20,682 bases of DNA from JAAYZB01 sp937958685 (GTDB taxonomy: Bacteria > Bacillota_I > Bacilli_A > Izemoplasmatales > Hujiaoplasmataceae): positions 1 through 20,682 of the forward strand of contig DAITAL010000019.1 of the NCBI GenBank assembly GCA_036824265.1, in the 5' to 3' direction. The position numbers and the translations under genes were made by a program. How positions within the stretch are numbered: position 1 is the stretch's first letter; each line of letters begins with the position of its first letter. Positions 6,628-13,456 of the stretch are shown here, one piece after another. The notes under the pieces were generated by a model. The model saw only the letters and a program-made list of their open reading frames with translations. It was not told where the DNA came from and did no database searches.

Positions 6628-7762
6628 CGTCCTGGTGATCGGCGCCGGCATCAGCGGGGCCAGCATCGCCTACAATCTGGCGGCCAAAGGCGTCCGCAAC
6701 ATCAAGGTCGTCGACAAGGCCTATCTGACAGCGGGGGCCACCGGACGCTGCGGCGCCGGTGTCCGGCAACAATGGGCGACCAAGGCCAATTGCATCATGG
6801 CGAAGCACTCCATCGAGTTTTTCGAGCAGGCCAAGGCAATCCTCGAATACCCCGGTGACATCGAGTTCAAACAGGAAGGCTACCTGATTTTGGCCACCAC
6901 CGAGGCCGAAGACCGCCAATTCGGGAAGAATGTCGAATTGCAGAACGCCTTGGGCATCCCCGCCCGCAAACTGACAGTTCCCGAGGCGCTCGCGATCGTA
7001 CCGCATCTCAACCGGGACGCTTTTTTGAGCGCCACCTACTGCAACACCGACGGTCATCTCAATCCCTTCAAGATGACCGATGCCTACTATCAGGCTGCGA
7101 AACGCCTTGGCGTGGAGTTTTTCTTCTTTGAGACTGTCGAAGCCATCGAACGCGAACAAGACCGCATCGTCAAGGTTGTGACCGACAAGCATGAATTTCT
7201 GACGAATGTCGTCGTCAATGCCGCGGGTGGCTATGCCCACGAGATCGGCAAACTTGCCGGCATCGCTGTGCCCGTGTATTCGGAAAAGCATGAAATCCTC
7301 GTGACCGAACCGATCGAGAGGATCCAAGGACCGATGGTGATGTCCTTTTCCAAGAACATCTACTGCCAACAGGTGCCCCATGGCAGTTTCATCATGGGCC
7401 GTGGCGATCCTGAGGCTCCGCACGATCACGACATCACTTCATCATGGCGCTTCCTGGACGAAATGGCCAAAACGGTCTGCGAGATTCTCCCACGTGTGGG
7501 CGAACTGCGGGTGATCCGCCAATGGGCTGGACTCTACAACATGTCGCCCGACAAGCAACCGATCATCAGTGAAGTCCCCGAGCTGCCGGGCTTCTATCTC
7601 GCCTGCGGGTTCAGCGGCCATGGATTCATGTTCGCGCCGATGACCGGCCTGCTCATTTCCGAACTCATCCTCAAACAGCCAACAACGCTGGCGATTGCCG
7701 ATTATCACTTACACCGCTTCCAAGACATGCCCGTCATCGAGACGGAAAAATCCGTAGTCTAG
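6617..7762 (+). CDS. DAO-family FAD-dependent dehydrogenase, probable L-proline dehydrogenase catalytic (beta) subunit
   Basis: This is the likely catalytic flavoprotein that oxidises an imino or amino acid, read here as L-proline to 1-pyrroline-5-carboxylate. The 381 residues begin with the FAD motif VIGAGISGASIAYNLAAKG, followed by GATGRCGAGVRQQW, a hallmark of the sarcosine oxidase/HcnC/proline dehydrogenase beta group. The protein ends with the family block GLYNMSPDKQPIISE...CGFSGHGFMFAPMTG. About 42 kDa is the usual beta size. Substrate assignment rests on rocA following directly; sarcosine, glycine (HcnC) or D-amino acids are the alternatives. ATG 6617 has AAAGGTG six bases upstream; the frame's GTG at 6608 lies inside it. 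Confidence 0.87.
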   Translation: MKADVLVIGAGISGASIAYNLAAKGVRNIKVVDKAYLTAGATGRCGAGVRQQWATKANCIMAKHSIEFFEQAKAILEYPGDIEFKQEGYLILATTEAEDRQFGKNVELQNALGIPARKLTVPEALAIVPHLNRDAFLSATYCNTDGHLNPFKMTDAYYQAAKRLGVEFFFFETVEAIEREQDRIVKVVTDKHEFLTNVVVNAAGGYAHEIGKLAGIAVPVYSEKHEILVTEPIERIQGPMVMSFSKNIYCQQVPHGSFIMGRGDPEAPHDHDITSSWRFLDEMAKTVCEILPRVGELRVIRQWAGLYNMSPDKQPIISEVPELPGFYLACGFSGHGFMFAPMTGLLISELILKQPTTLAIADYHLHRFQDMPVIETEKSVV

Positions 7763-7777
7763 AAAGGAATGATCAAT

Positions 7778-9334
7778 TTGGCCATTTATCCCTATCAAAC
7801 CGAACCGTTGACCGACTTCACGAAACCGCACAACCGCGAATGCTACCAACAAGCGCTGGCCGAGGTCGAGGCCGGCCTGGGTGAGACTTTGCCCCTGCTG
7901 ATCGGCGCCAACCGCATCTTCACGAAAACGACCTATCAATCGCTCAATCCAGCCAACCATTCGCAGTTGATCGGGCAAATCTGCCAAGGCGGCATCAAGG
8001 AAGCTGACGAAGCCATGGAAGTGGCGCTTGCCACTTTCGAGTCATGGAAACGCACCGCTCCCGCAGTCAGGGCGGATGTTTTGTTCAAAGCTGCGGCGAT
8101 CCTGAGGCGCGAACGCTTCCACTTCAACGCGCTGATGACGCTCGAAGCCGGCAAACCCTGGATCGAAGCCGACGCGGACACCGCCGAAGCCATTGATTTT
8201 CTCGAATATTACGGCCGGCAGATGCTGGCAATCACGCGCATCGACGATGTGGTGCTCAGCCGCAAAGACCTGGAGAGAAACGAATACCGCTATATCCCCT
8301 TGGGCGTCGGAGCGATCATCGCCCCTTGGAACTTCCCCTTGGCAATCTTGACGGGAATGACATCGGCCGCCGTGGTCGCCGGCAACACCGTGATCATGAA
8401 ACCCGCCATGACGACCCAAGTCATCGCCTATCGTTTCGTCGATGTTCTCAAGCGGGCGGGACTTCCCGACGGTGTCGTCAATTTTCTCCCCGGCCGGGGT
8501 TCGGAGATCGGCGATTATCTCGTCAAACATCCCAAAACCAGGTTCGTTTCCTTCACCGGCTCCAAAGAAGTCGGGATCAGCATCTATGAAAACGCCGCCA
8601 AAGTCAACAAAGGTCAGATCTGGCTGAAACGCGTCATCGCGGAAATGGGCGGCAAGGACGCGATCCTTGTCGACGACGGTTACGACCCCGACAAGGCCGC
8701 CGAAGCGATCGTGACCTCCGCCTTCGGGTTTTCAGGGCAAAAATGCAGCGCCTGCTCACGAGCGGTCGTCCACGAAGGCGTCTATGACGCCGTTGTGGCC
8801 AAAATATTGGAGAAAACCAAGAAAATCAAAGTCGGCGATCCCCGTCTCGACCATACCGACATGGGTCCCGTCAACGACGGCAAGGCGTTCGACTCAATCA
8901 TGAAATACATCGAGATCGGCAAGAGCGAAGGCCGGCTGGCCTTTGGCGGCACGGCCGACAAGGAAAAGGGCTGGTTCATCAACCCGACCGTCTTTGTCGA
9001 TGTCAGCCCAACCGCCAGGATCATGCAGGAGGAAATCTTCGGCCCCGTGGTCGCCATCTCCAAGGTCAAGACCTTCGAAGAGGGCCTTGATGTCGTCAAC
9101 AACACCGAGTTCGGTCTGACCGGGTCCTGTCTGTCGAACAATCGGACGCATCTCGAGCTGGCGCGGGAGGATTTCCACGTCGGCAATCTCTACCTAAACC
9201 GCAAATGCACCGGCGCGATCGTCGGCTATCAGCCTTTCGGCGGTTTCAACATGAGCGGCACGGATTCCAAGGCCGGCGGACCCGACTACCTCCTTCTCCA
9301 CATGCAGGGAAAGACCGTCTGCGAAGCCTATTGA
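7778..9334 (+). CDS. rocA: L-glutamate gamma-semialdehyde (1-pyrroline-5-carboxylate) dehydrogenase RocA
   Basis: RocA oxidises glutamate semialdehyde, from hydrolysis of P5C, to glutamate with NAD. The 518-residue protein matches Bacillus RocA in length and in long blocks: EPLTDF near the N-terminus, EAGKPWIEADADTAEAIDFL, APWNFPLAI, FTGSKEVG, AEMGGKDAI with general base E289, GFSGQKCSACSRA with nucleophile C323, MQEEIFGPVVA, and GAIVGYQPFGGF...SGTDSKAGGPDYL. A TTG start at 7778 is preferred because AAAGGA sits nine bases upstream. The ATG at 7769 directly abuts that ribosome site with no spacing. The gene follows the dehydrogenase beta gene closely and fixes the pathway as proline catabolism. 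Confidence 0.96.
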   Translation: MAIYPYQTEPLTDFTKPHNRECYQQALAEVEAGLGETLPLLIGANRIFTKTTYQSLNPANHSQLIGQICQGGIKEADEAMEVALATFESWKRTAPAVRADVLFKAAAILRRERFHFNALMTLEAGKPWIEADADTAEAIDFLEYYGRQMLAITRIDDVVLSRKDLERNEYRYIPLGVGAIIAPWNFPLAILTGMTSAAVVAGNTVIMKPAMTTQVIAYRFVDVLKRAGLPDGVVNFLPGRGSEIGDYLVKHPKTRFVSFTGSKEVGISIYENAAKVNKGQIWLKRVIAEMGGKDAILVDDGYDPDKAAEAIVTSAFGFSGQKCSACSRAVVHEGVYDAVVAKILEKTKKIKVGDPRLDHTDMGPVNDGKAFDSIMKYIEIGKSEGRLAFGGTADKEKGWFINPTVFVDVSPTARIMQEEIFGPVVAISKVKTFEEGLDVVNNTEFGLTGSCLSNNRTHLELAREDFHVGNLYLNRKCTGAIVGYQPFGGFNMSGTDSKAGGPDYLLLHMQGKTVCEAY

Positions 9335-9343
9335 GATCGAGAC

Positions 9344-10336
9344 ATGAACAAGCAAATTCTGCAGGATCTTTACCTGCGCAACCATCTTCCCCAATCTGAA
9401 CTCGAGGAAGCCATCGGCTTCCTTTTGACTTTCGAGGACTATCTCGGCAAACTTGGGAAGCCCGCCGACCTTGAGGGGCTTGACAGCGAGGATCTCGAAG
9501 GTTTCATCAGCCAGCTTGTCGCGACCCATACCAACACGCTTGCCCATTTCATCGTCCTTTTGCGGTATTTCAAAGTGACAAAGCGCAACGACCTGATGAT
9601 TATGCTTTATCGCTATCTGGGTGGTCTGGACGTGATCGAGAACATCACCGAGCGTCTGGAAAGACTGCATGGAAAAGCGATTTGCGAGGAAGTCCTCTTG
9701 GGATGGCAGAAGCCGCCGCTTGGCACCGCTCCCACCGCCATCACCGGAGCCACCAAAGAACTGATGGACCGCTTGAATCGCCGGTTCACGGAATCGCAAG
9801 TCAAACTGATTCTCGCCGGCAACAATCACGGCATTCCCGACACTGCTTTCCTGGCGGACAAGACCGCGTATGAAGCCGCACCGACGCTTGCGGCTTTCCT
9901 TCGGGAAAAGCAGCAGGAACAAGTGAAAATACTGGAGGAACACGTGCGGGACAACAAGATCTGGTTCGAGCAGACCATCACTCCCGCCGTCGTCGAGTAT
10001 GTCCGCGACAACCAGGAAATCCTCTCGGCCGTCCTTGAGGATGAGGCGCTCTACCTGACAAAAATTCCCTATGATCCCGACGGGTTCCTCCATGAGGCCG
10101 ACCCGCAAAAAAAGCGCTATCTCGCCTGCCACTGTCCCTTTGCCAGGGAGGCGATTCGAAGCGGCCTTCCCGAAATCTCCCCGCTGTGGTGTTATTGCAG
10201 CGCCGGTTTCACCAAGCATCCCTACGAGCAGATTCTGGGTCAGAAACTCGACATCGAGATCCTGGAATCGGTCTTGGGCGGCTCCGACAGGTGCCGGTTC
10301 AAAATCCCGCTATCCGGCGTTGACTACAAAAAGTGA
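9344..10336 (+). CDS. Conserved protein of unknown function with C-terminal paired-cysteine region, last gene of proline operon
   Basis: I do not recognise a function. The 330-residue soluble protein has no signal peptide or membrane segment. Residues 1-80 look like an all-helical bundle, faintly like the core-binding domain of tyrosine recombinases (DSEDLEGFISQL, NTLAHFIVLLRYF), but no catalytic recombinase domain follows. The middle part contains LAGNNHGIP near 165 and a charged helix. The C-terminal 75 residues carry C262-x-C264 (ACHCPFARE), C283-x-C285 (WCYCSAGFTKHP) and C317 (CRFKIPL). That layout recalls small uncharacterised Cys-rich families (DUF6144-like) and could bind metal. It starts 9 bases after the rocA stop, with only a weak ribosome site. 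A role in proline or amino-acid catabolism is inferred from position only. Confidence 0.75.
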   Translation: MNKQILQDLYLRNHLPQSELEEAIGFLLTFEDYLGKLGKPADLEGLDSEDLEGFISQLVATHTNTLAHFIVLLRYFKVTKRNDLMIMLYRYLGGLDVIENITERLERLHGKAICEEVLLGWQKPPLGTAPTAITGATKELMDRLNRRFTESQVKLILAGNNHGIPDTAFLADKTAYEAAPTLAAFLREKQQEQVKILEEHVRDNKIWFEQTITPAVVEYVRDNQEILSAVLEDEALYLTKIPYDPDGFLHEADPQKKRYLACHCPFAREAIRSGLPEISPLWCYCSAGFTKHPYEQILGQKLDIEILESVLGGSDRCRFKIPLSGVDYKK

Positions 10337-10379
10337 CCGACCAATAACCCCGGGATTACTGGCAATAACGCCGCGCATG

Positions 10380-10391
10380 TGTTATCATATG
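10380..10391 (+). promoter_or_regulatory. Putative extended -10 promoter of the 202-aa/Smr gene pair
   Basis: TGT-TATCAT (10380-10388) forms an extended -10, about 26 bases before the ATG at 10415. The 12-mer TGTTATCATATG (10380-10391) is identical to one in front of the proline operon (4451-4462). A TGGCAA at 10360-10365, 17 bases upstream, is the only -35-like element and is weak. No convincing terminator for the proline operon lies between 10337 and 10380, so read-through is possible. Confidence 0.4.
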
Positions 10392-10414
10392 CATATGGAA
10401 AGGGGAGATCCAAC

Positions 10415-11023
10415 ATGAAGAAACAAGTCATATCCGGCCTGTCCACCTATGAAATCACCGGCGAACAGCCAGACTTAAAACCCGAAAACCTGCTGACATA
10501 TGTCATCGATATCCTCTGGAAAAACGGGATCGAACCCTTGTTTCCCCAAGTTGTCGCCGGGAGCCACAAACTGTTTCCCGGTGTCTTTGCGCTTTCCGGC
10601 GACTACCCGGAATATCCAAACTCGCTCATTGTCAAGGAGACCATGGCCAAGATGCTTCCAACGCTGCTCGAAACCGACAAGGAACCTTTTCGCCTGACCT
10701 CAGCCGGCAAGCAAGCCGCCCGCGATGTCTCGGCCATCCTCATCAAAAACGTCAGGATCGCACCGATGAGCAAACCCAAACTCAATATCACCAATTCGAC
10801 CTCGCAGAACTATGCCAGCCTGCAATTGTCAAAGGTATACAGCCAATACCTTCTGGACAAAGTCGTCGACTACCGCCTGTTGTGGGAGCATCTCGGCGCA
10901 GATCCACAAGCCGACCAGAAAGTCCTGAAAAAATACTTCAGGGAGATCAACAGCTATGCGAACATGATCGGCGACAAGTCGATCGGCCAATTCACCCAGG
11001 AAATCATCGATGCCATCGATTAA
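10415..11023 (+). CDS. Hypothetical protein, 202 aa, overlapping an Smr-domain gene
   Basis: No family recognised. The product is 202 residues, soluble, mixed alpha/beta by appearance. It has no cysteines in clusters, no Walker motif, no signal peptide and no membrane segment. It has an N-terminal part with repeated LLTYVIDILWKNGIEPLFPQ-like hydrophobic helices. The middle is serine/asparagine-rich (NITNSTSQNY), and the C-terminal helical part is rich in lysine and tyrosine. ATG 10415 has AAGGGGAG eight bases upstream, a good ribosome site. Its last 14 bases overlap the downstream Smr gene, so the two are probably made together. Codon use resembles the neighbours, so it is not obviously acquired DNA. 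Confidence 0.75.
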   Translation: MKKQVISGLSTYEITGEQPDLKPENLLTYVIDILWKNGIEPLFPQVVAGSHKLFPGVFALSGDYPEYPNSLIVKETMAKMLPTLLETDKEPFRLTSAGKQAARDVSAILIKNVRIAPMSKPKLNITNSTSQNYASLQLSKVYSQYLLDKVVDYRLLWEHLGADPQADQKVLKKYFREINSYANMIGDKSIGQFTQEIIDAID

Positions 11024-11354
11024 GGCCTACGACATCAAATCCCATCTGCCGAGCTGCGCCGAGGCCGAAGCCGAACTGCGGCTCATCCTTCTCGCCAACC
11101 ACGGCGGCGGGATCATCAAGATCATCCACGGCTACGGTTCGACAGGTCCGGGTGGCAAGATCAAGACGAGTGCGCACCGCCTGCTCGAAGCCGAACTGAA
11201 AGCCAAACGGATCGCCGGCTACATCCCCGGCGAAGCCACCGTCAAACTGATGGGGTATGACAACCTTATCCGCCAACATTATGCCGTCCTCAAACAGGAC
11301 GCTGATTTTGCCAAAGGCAACGACGGGATCACATACGTCATTTTTCGCCATTAG
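11010..11354 (+). CDS. Stand-alone Smr-domain protein
   Basis: A 114-residue protein whose core matches the Smr (small MutS-related) domain. It has a helix with acidic and Glu residues, then the nucleic-acid-facing block IKIIHGYGSTGPGGKIKTSAHRLL (about residues 36-59), equivalent to the HGxGxG motif of MutS2 and SmrB C-termini. Smr domains bind or nick DNA or cleave mRNA at collided ribosomes; which applies here cannot be told. The usual N-terminal DxH motif is seen only in changed form (near YDIKSHLP), so nuclease activity is uncertain. AGGA lies nine bases before ATG 11010. It overlaps the upstream hypothetical gene by 14 bases. Confidence 0.8.
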   Translation: MPSIKAYDIKSHLPSCAEAEAELRLILLANHGGGIIKIIHGYGSTGPGGKIKTSAHRLLEAELKAKRIAGYIPGEATVKLMGYDNLIRQHYAVLKQDADFAKGNDGITYVIFRH

Positions 11355-11416
11355 GCAGATAAACCATCACCAATATCCGCTCCTGGATTTTTCGTCCTTT
11401 GCCGGCGCTTTTTTCT

Positions 11417-11444
11417 TTGAATTTTTTTGGCTGCGTGGTATAAT
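11417..11444 (+). promoter_or_regulatory. sigma-A promoter of the branched-chain amino-acid operon
   Basis: TTGAAT (11417-11422), a 16-base spacer, and a perfect TATAAT (11439-11444) preceded by TGG (extended -10) give a good housekeeping promoter. Transcription would start near 11451, inside the cre-like site that follows. The leader to the ATG at 11506 is about 55 bases and shows no riboswitch-like structure by eye. Confidence 0.7.
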
Positions 11445-11452
11445 GGTTAAGG

Positions 11453-11466
11453 TGAAAGCGTTTTCT
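11453..11466 (+). promoter_or_regulatory. cre-like operator (CcpA site) of the branched-chain amino-acid operon
   Basis: TGAAAGCGTTTTCT matches the cre consensus TGWAANCGNTNWCA at 13 of 14 positions. It lies immediately downstream of the promoter at the expected transcription start. Its first 12 bases are identical to the site in front of the proline operon. Repression by CcpA under good carbon supply is inferred. Confidence 0.65.
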
Positions 11467-11505
11467 ATTTTTCGGAGACCGATTATATACTATAGGAGGA
11501 TTGAA

Positions 11506-12576
11506 ATGAACAAGTTTGACTACATGGAGAAACATGGTTACGAACAAATGGTTTATTTCTATGACAAGACCACGGGTCTGAAAGGGATCACCTGTATCCA
11601 CAACACAACCCTCGGTCCGGCACTCGGAGGAACCAGGCTTTGGAACTATGAATCGGAAGAGGATGCGGCGATCGACTGCCTGCGGCTCGCCCGCGGCATG
11701 ACCTACAAGGCTGCGGCTGCCGGCCTCAACCTGGGTGGCGGCAAGACCGTATTGATCGGTGAGGCGACAAAAGTCAAATCAGAAGCGTATTTCCGGGCTC
11801 TCGGACGTTATGTCCAAAGCCTGAACGGCCGCTACATCACCGCTGAAGACGTCAACACCTCGACCAAGGACATGGATTATGTCCATATGGAAACGGATCA
11901 TGTAGTTGGTTTGGAAGGCAAATCTGGAAATCCCTCCCCGAAAACCGCACTGGGCGTCTTTCACGGGATCAAAGCTTCCTTGTTCAAACGCTTTGGCAAC
12001 GACGACATCGCCAAGTACACGTATGCCGTCCAAGGCACCGGGCAAACAGGCTATTATCTTGTCAAGTACCTCCTGGATGCCGGCGCGAAAAAAATCTATT
12101 TCACGGAAATCAATCAAAAGCATATCGACCGGATGAAGAGCGAACATCCGGAAGTCGAATTCGTCAAGCCCGATGAAATCTATGCTCTGCCAGTCGATGT
12201 GTTCGCGCCTTGCGCGCTCGGCGCGACGCTGAACGACGATACGATTCCCCAAATCAAGGCGGCAATCATCGCCGGTTCGGCGAACAATGTGCTCGCCGAC
12301 GAAGACAAGCACGGCATGATGATCAAGGATCGGGGCATCCTCTACGCTCCGGACTTTGTGATCAATGCCGGCGGGCTGATCAATGTCTATCACGAACTCC
12401 TGTCCTACAATGAGGAACGGGCAAAACGCGACATCGAGAAAATCTATGACCGGCTGCTCGAAATCTATGCGATCGCCGAGAGGGAAGACATCTCCACCTA
12501 TCAGGCGGCGCGTGTCTACGCCAAGAAACGGATCGAGACCATCAACAATCTCCACTCTAACTATATTCCCAGGTAA
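11506..12576 (+). CDS. Leucine dehydrogenase (Glu/Leu/Phe/Val dehydrogenase family)
   Basis: This enzyme deaminates leucine, valine and isoleucine to 2-oxoacids with NAD, in the cytosol. The 356-residue length is that of Bacillus leucine dehydrogenase. Active-site residues fall on the classical numbering: K68 in GMTYKAAAAGL, K80 in GLNLGGGKTVLIG and D115 in TAEDVNTS. The NAD-binding Rossmann motif is VQGTGQTGYYL near residues 182-192, and the PCALGATLN and SANNVLADE blocks follow. ATG 11506 has AGGAGG upstream; the frame is open further upstream but crosses the promoter. It is first in the vor-ptb-buk operon, so it feeds 2-oxoisocaproate and its relatives to the Vor enzyme. Valine or phenylalanine dehydrogenase is less likely. 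Confidence 0.93.
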   Translation: MNKFDYMEKHGYEQMVYFYDKTTGLKGITCIHNTTLGPALGGTRLWNYESEEDAAIDCLRLARGMTYKAAAAGLNLGGGKTVLIGEATKVKSEAYFRALGRYVQSLNGRYITAEDVNTSTKDMDYVHMETDHVVGLEGKSGNPSPKTALGVFHGIKASLFKRFGNDDIAKYTYAVQGTGQTGYYLVKYLLDAGAKKIYFTEINQKHIDRMKSEHPEVEFVKPDEIYALPVDVFAPCALGATLNDDTIPQIKAAIIAGSANNVLADEDKHGMMIKDRGILYAPDFVINAGGLINVYHELLSYNEERAKRDIEKIYDRLLEIYAIAEREDISTYQAARVYAKKRIETINNLHSNYIPR

Positions 12577-12579
12577 TCT

Positions 12580-13227
12580 ATGAAACGGATTACCTTTCTT
12601 ACGGGCTATTACGGTTCGGGAAAAACGGAAATCGCCCTCAATCTGGCACTTGCCAAGAAGGTCGACTACCTTGTCGACCTCGATGTCATCAATCCGTACT
12701 TCCGATCCCGCGAAGCAGAAAAGATGCTCAGCAAAAACGGCACCGTCTGCATCTCCTCCGACCTTGAGAATGGAGCCTATGCAGATTTGCCGTATTTGTC
12801 AAAAAAGATCTTCCTGCCTTTCCGCGAGGCCGACACGCGTTCGATCTTCGATCTTGGTGGCAATGACCTGGGCGCGCGGATCATGCGCCAGTTCGACGAG
12901 GAGGACAAGGCCGATGTCGACCTGTTTCTCGTCGTGAACGTCTTCCGCGAGGAAACCAAAGACGAAGCCTCCATCATCCGGGTCATCCGGGAAATCGAAG
13001 GCGCTTCCGGGTTCAAAGTCACCGGAATCATCAACAACACCAACCTGCTGAAGGAAACGACCTATGACGAAATCTATTTCGGCGAGGCAATCATCAGCGA
13101 AGTGGCGAAAAAATGCGACATTCCCATCGCGTTCACATCGATATACGAAGAAATCCATGACCCGGAAAAGAAAGTTGCGGGGGAACCGCTGATCCTCAAA
13201 CTCTATTTCCGCAAGTCGTGGTACTAA
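12580..13227 (+). CDS. P-loop ATPase of unknown role (MinD/CobQ-like) in the vor operon
   Basis: A 215-residue protein with a clear Walker A motif GYYGSGKTE (residues 9-17). Next come the VDLDVINPYFRSRE strand, typical of the MinD/ParA/CobQ superfamily, a Walker-B-like SIFDLGGNDLGARI near residues 88-101, and an LVVNVFREET stretch. The IINNTNL segment near 149 resembles the NKxD-like base-recognition strand. No membrane or cluster-binding motif is present. It starts 3 bases after the leucine dehydrogenase stop and precedes the vor ferredoxin gene. A part in enzyme assembly or cluster delivery is conceivable from position, but the real function is unknown to me. Confidence 0.8.
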   Translation: MKRITFLTGYYGSGKTEIALNLALAKKVDYLVDLDVINPYFRSREAEKMLSKNGTVCISSDLENGAYADLPYLSKKIFLPFREADTRSIFDLGGNDLGARIMRQFDEEDKADVDLFLVVNVFREETKDEASIIRVIREIEGASGFKVTGIINNTNLLKETTYDEIYFGEAIISEVAKKCDIPIAFTSIYEEIHDPEKKVAGEPLILKLYFRKSWY

Positions 13228-13237
13228 GGAGGAAATC

Positions 13238-13456
13238 ATGCCCAAAGGCAAGACAACATTCGCATACGAAAAGTGTAAAGGCTGTCTTCTGTGTGTGGCC
13301 GTCTGCCCCCAGAAGATCCTATATCAAGACATGACCACGCTGAATCGCGCCGGCTATAACATCATCAAGGTTAGCGAACCCGATAAATGCATCGGCTGCG
13401 CCTTCTGCGCGATCATGTGTCCGGATTCGGTCATCACGGTGGGGGTGGAAAAATAA
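13238..13456 (+). CDS. vorD: 2x[4Fe-4S] ferredoxin-type delta subunit of 2-oxoacid:ferredoxin oxidoreductase
   Basis: A 72-residue subunit that passes electrons from the thiamine-diphosphate site to external ferredoxin. Two complete cluster motifs are seen: C13-x2-C16-x2-C19-x3-C23-P and C51-x2-C54-x2-C57-x3-C61-P. The size and position directly before vorB are standard for the Vor/Kor delta subunit. AAGGAGG sits before ATG 13238, the strongest ribosome site of the operon. The stop overlaps the next start as TAATG. Confidence 0.93.
   Translation: MPKGKTTFAYEKCKGCLLCVAVCPQKILYQDMTTLNRAGYNIIKVSEPDKCIGCAFCAIMCPDSVITVGVEK

Noticed and set aside
4484..7762. Hydrogen cyanide synthase (hcnABC)
   Set aside because: The subunits are of the Hcn superfamily, but two extra electron-transfer subunits and the directly following rocA point to proline oxidation; HCN production would be an over-reading.
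9194..10219. Minus-strand open frame opposite the cysteine-pair protein gene
   Set aside because: The plus-strand frame has patterned conserved-looking motifs and fits the operon; the antisense frame has no recognisable domain.
10337..10379. Terminator after the proline operon (CCCGGG palindrome and CAATAAC repeats)
   Set aside because: The CAATAAC copies are direct, not inverted, and no T-tract follows the short palindrome.
11395..11430. Terminator after the Smr gene (GCCGGC followed by a T-run)
   Set aside because: The 6-base palindrome has no room for a loop and the stem cannot be extended; at most a very weak signal.
11779..12555. Minus-strand open frame opposite leucine dehydrogenase, and similar ones opposite ptb (15826-16602) and vorB (13684-14574)
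   Set aside because: All mirror certain genes and show the same Asp/Val/Phe-rich shadow composition.
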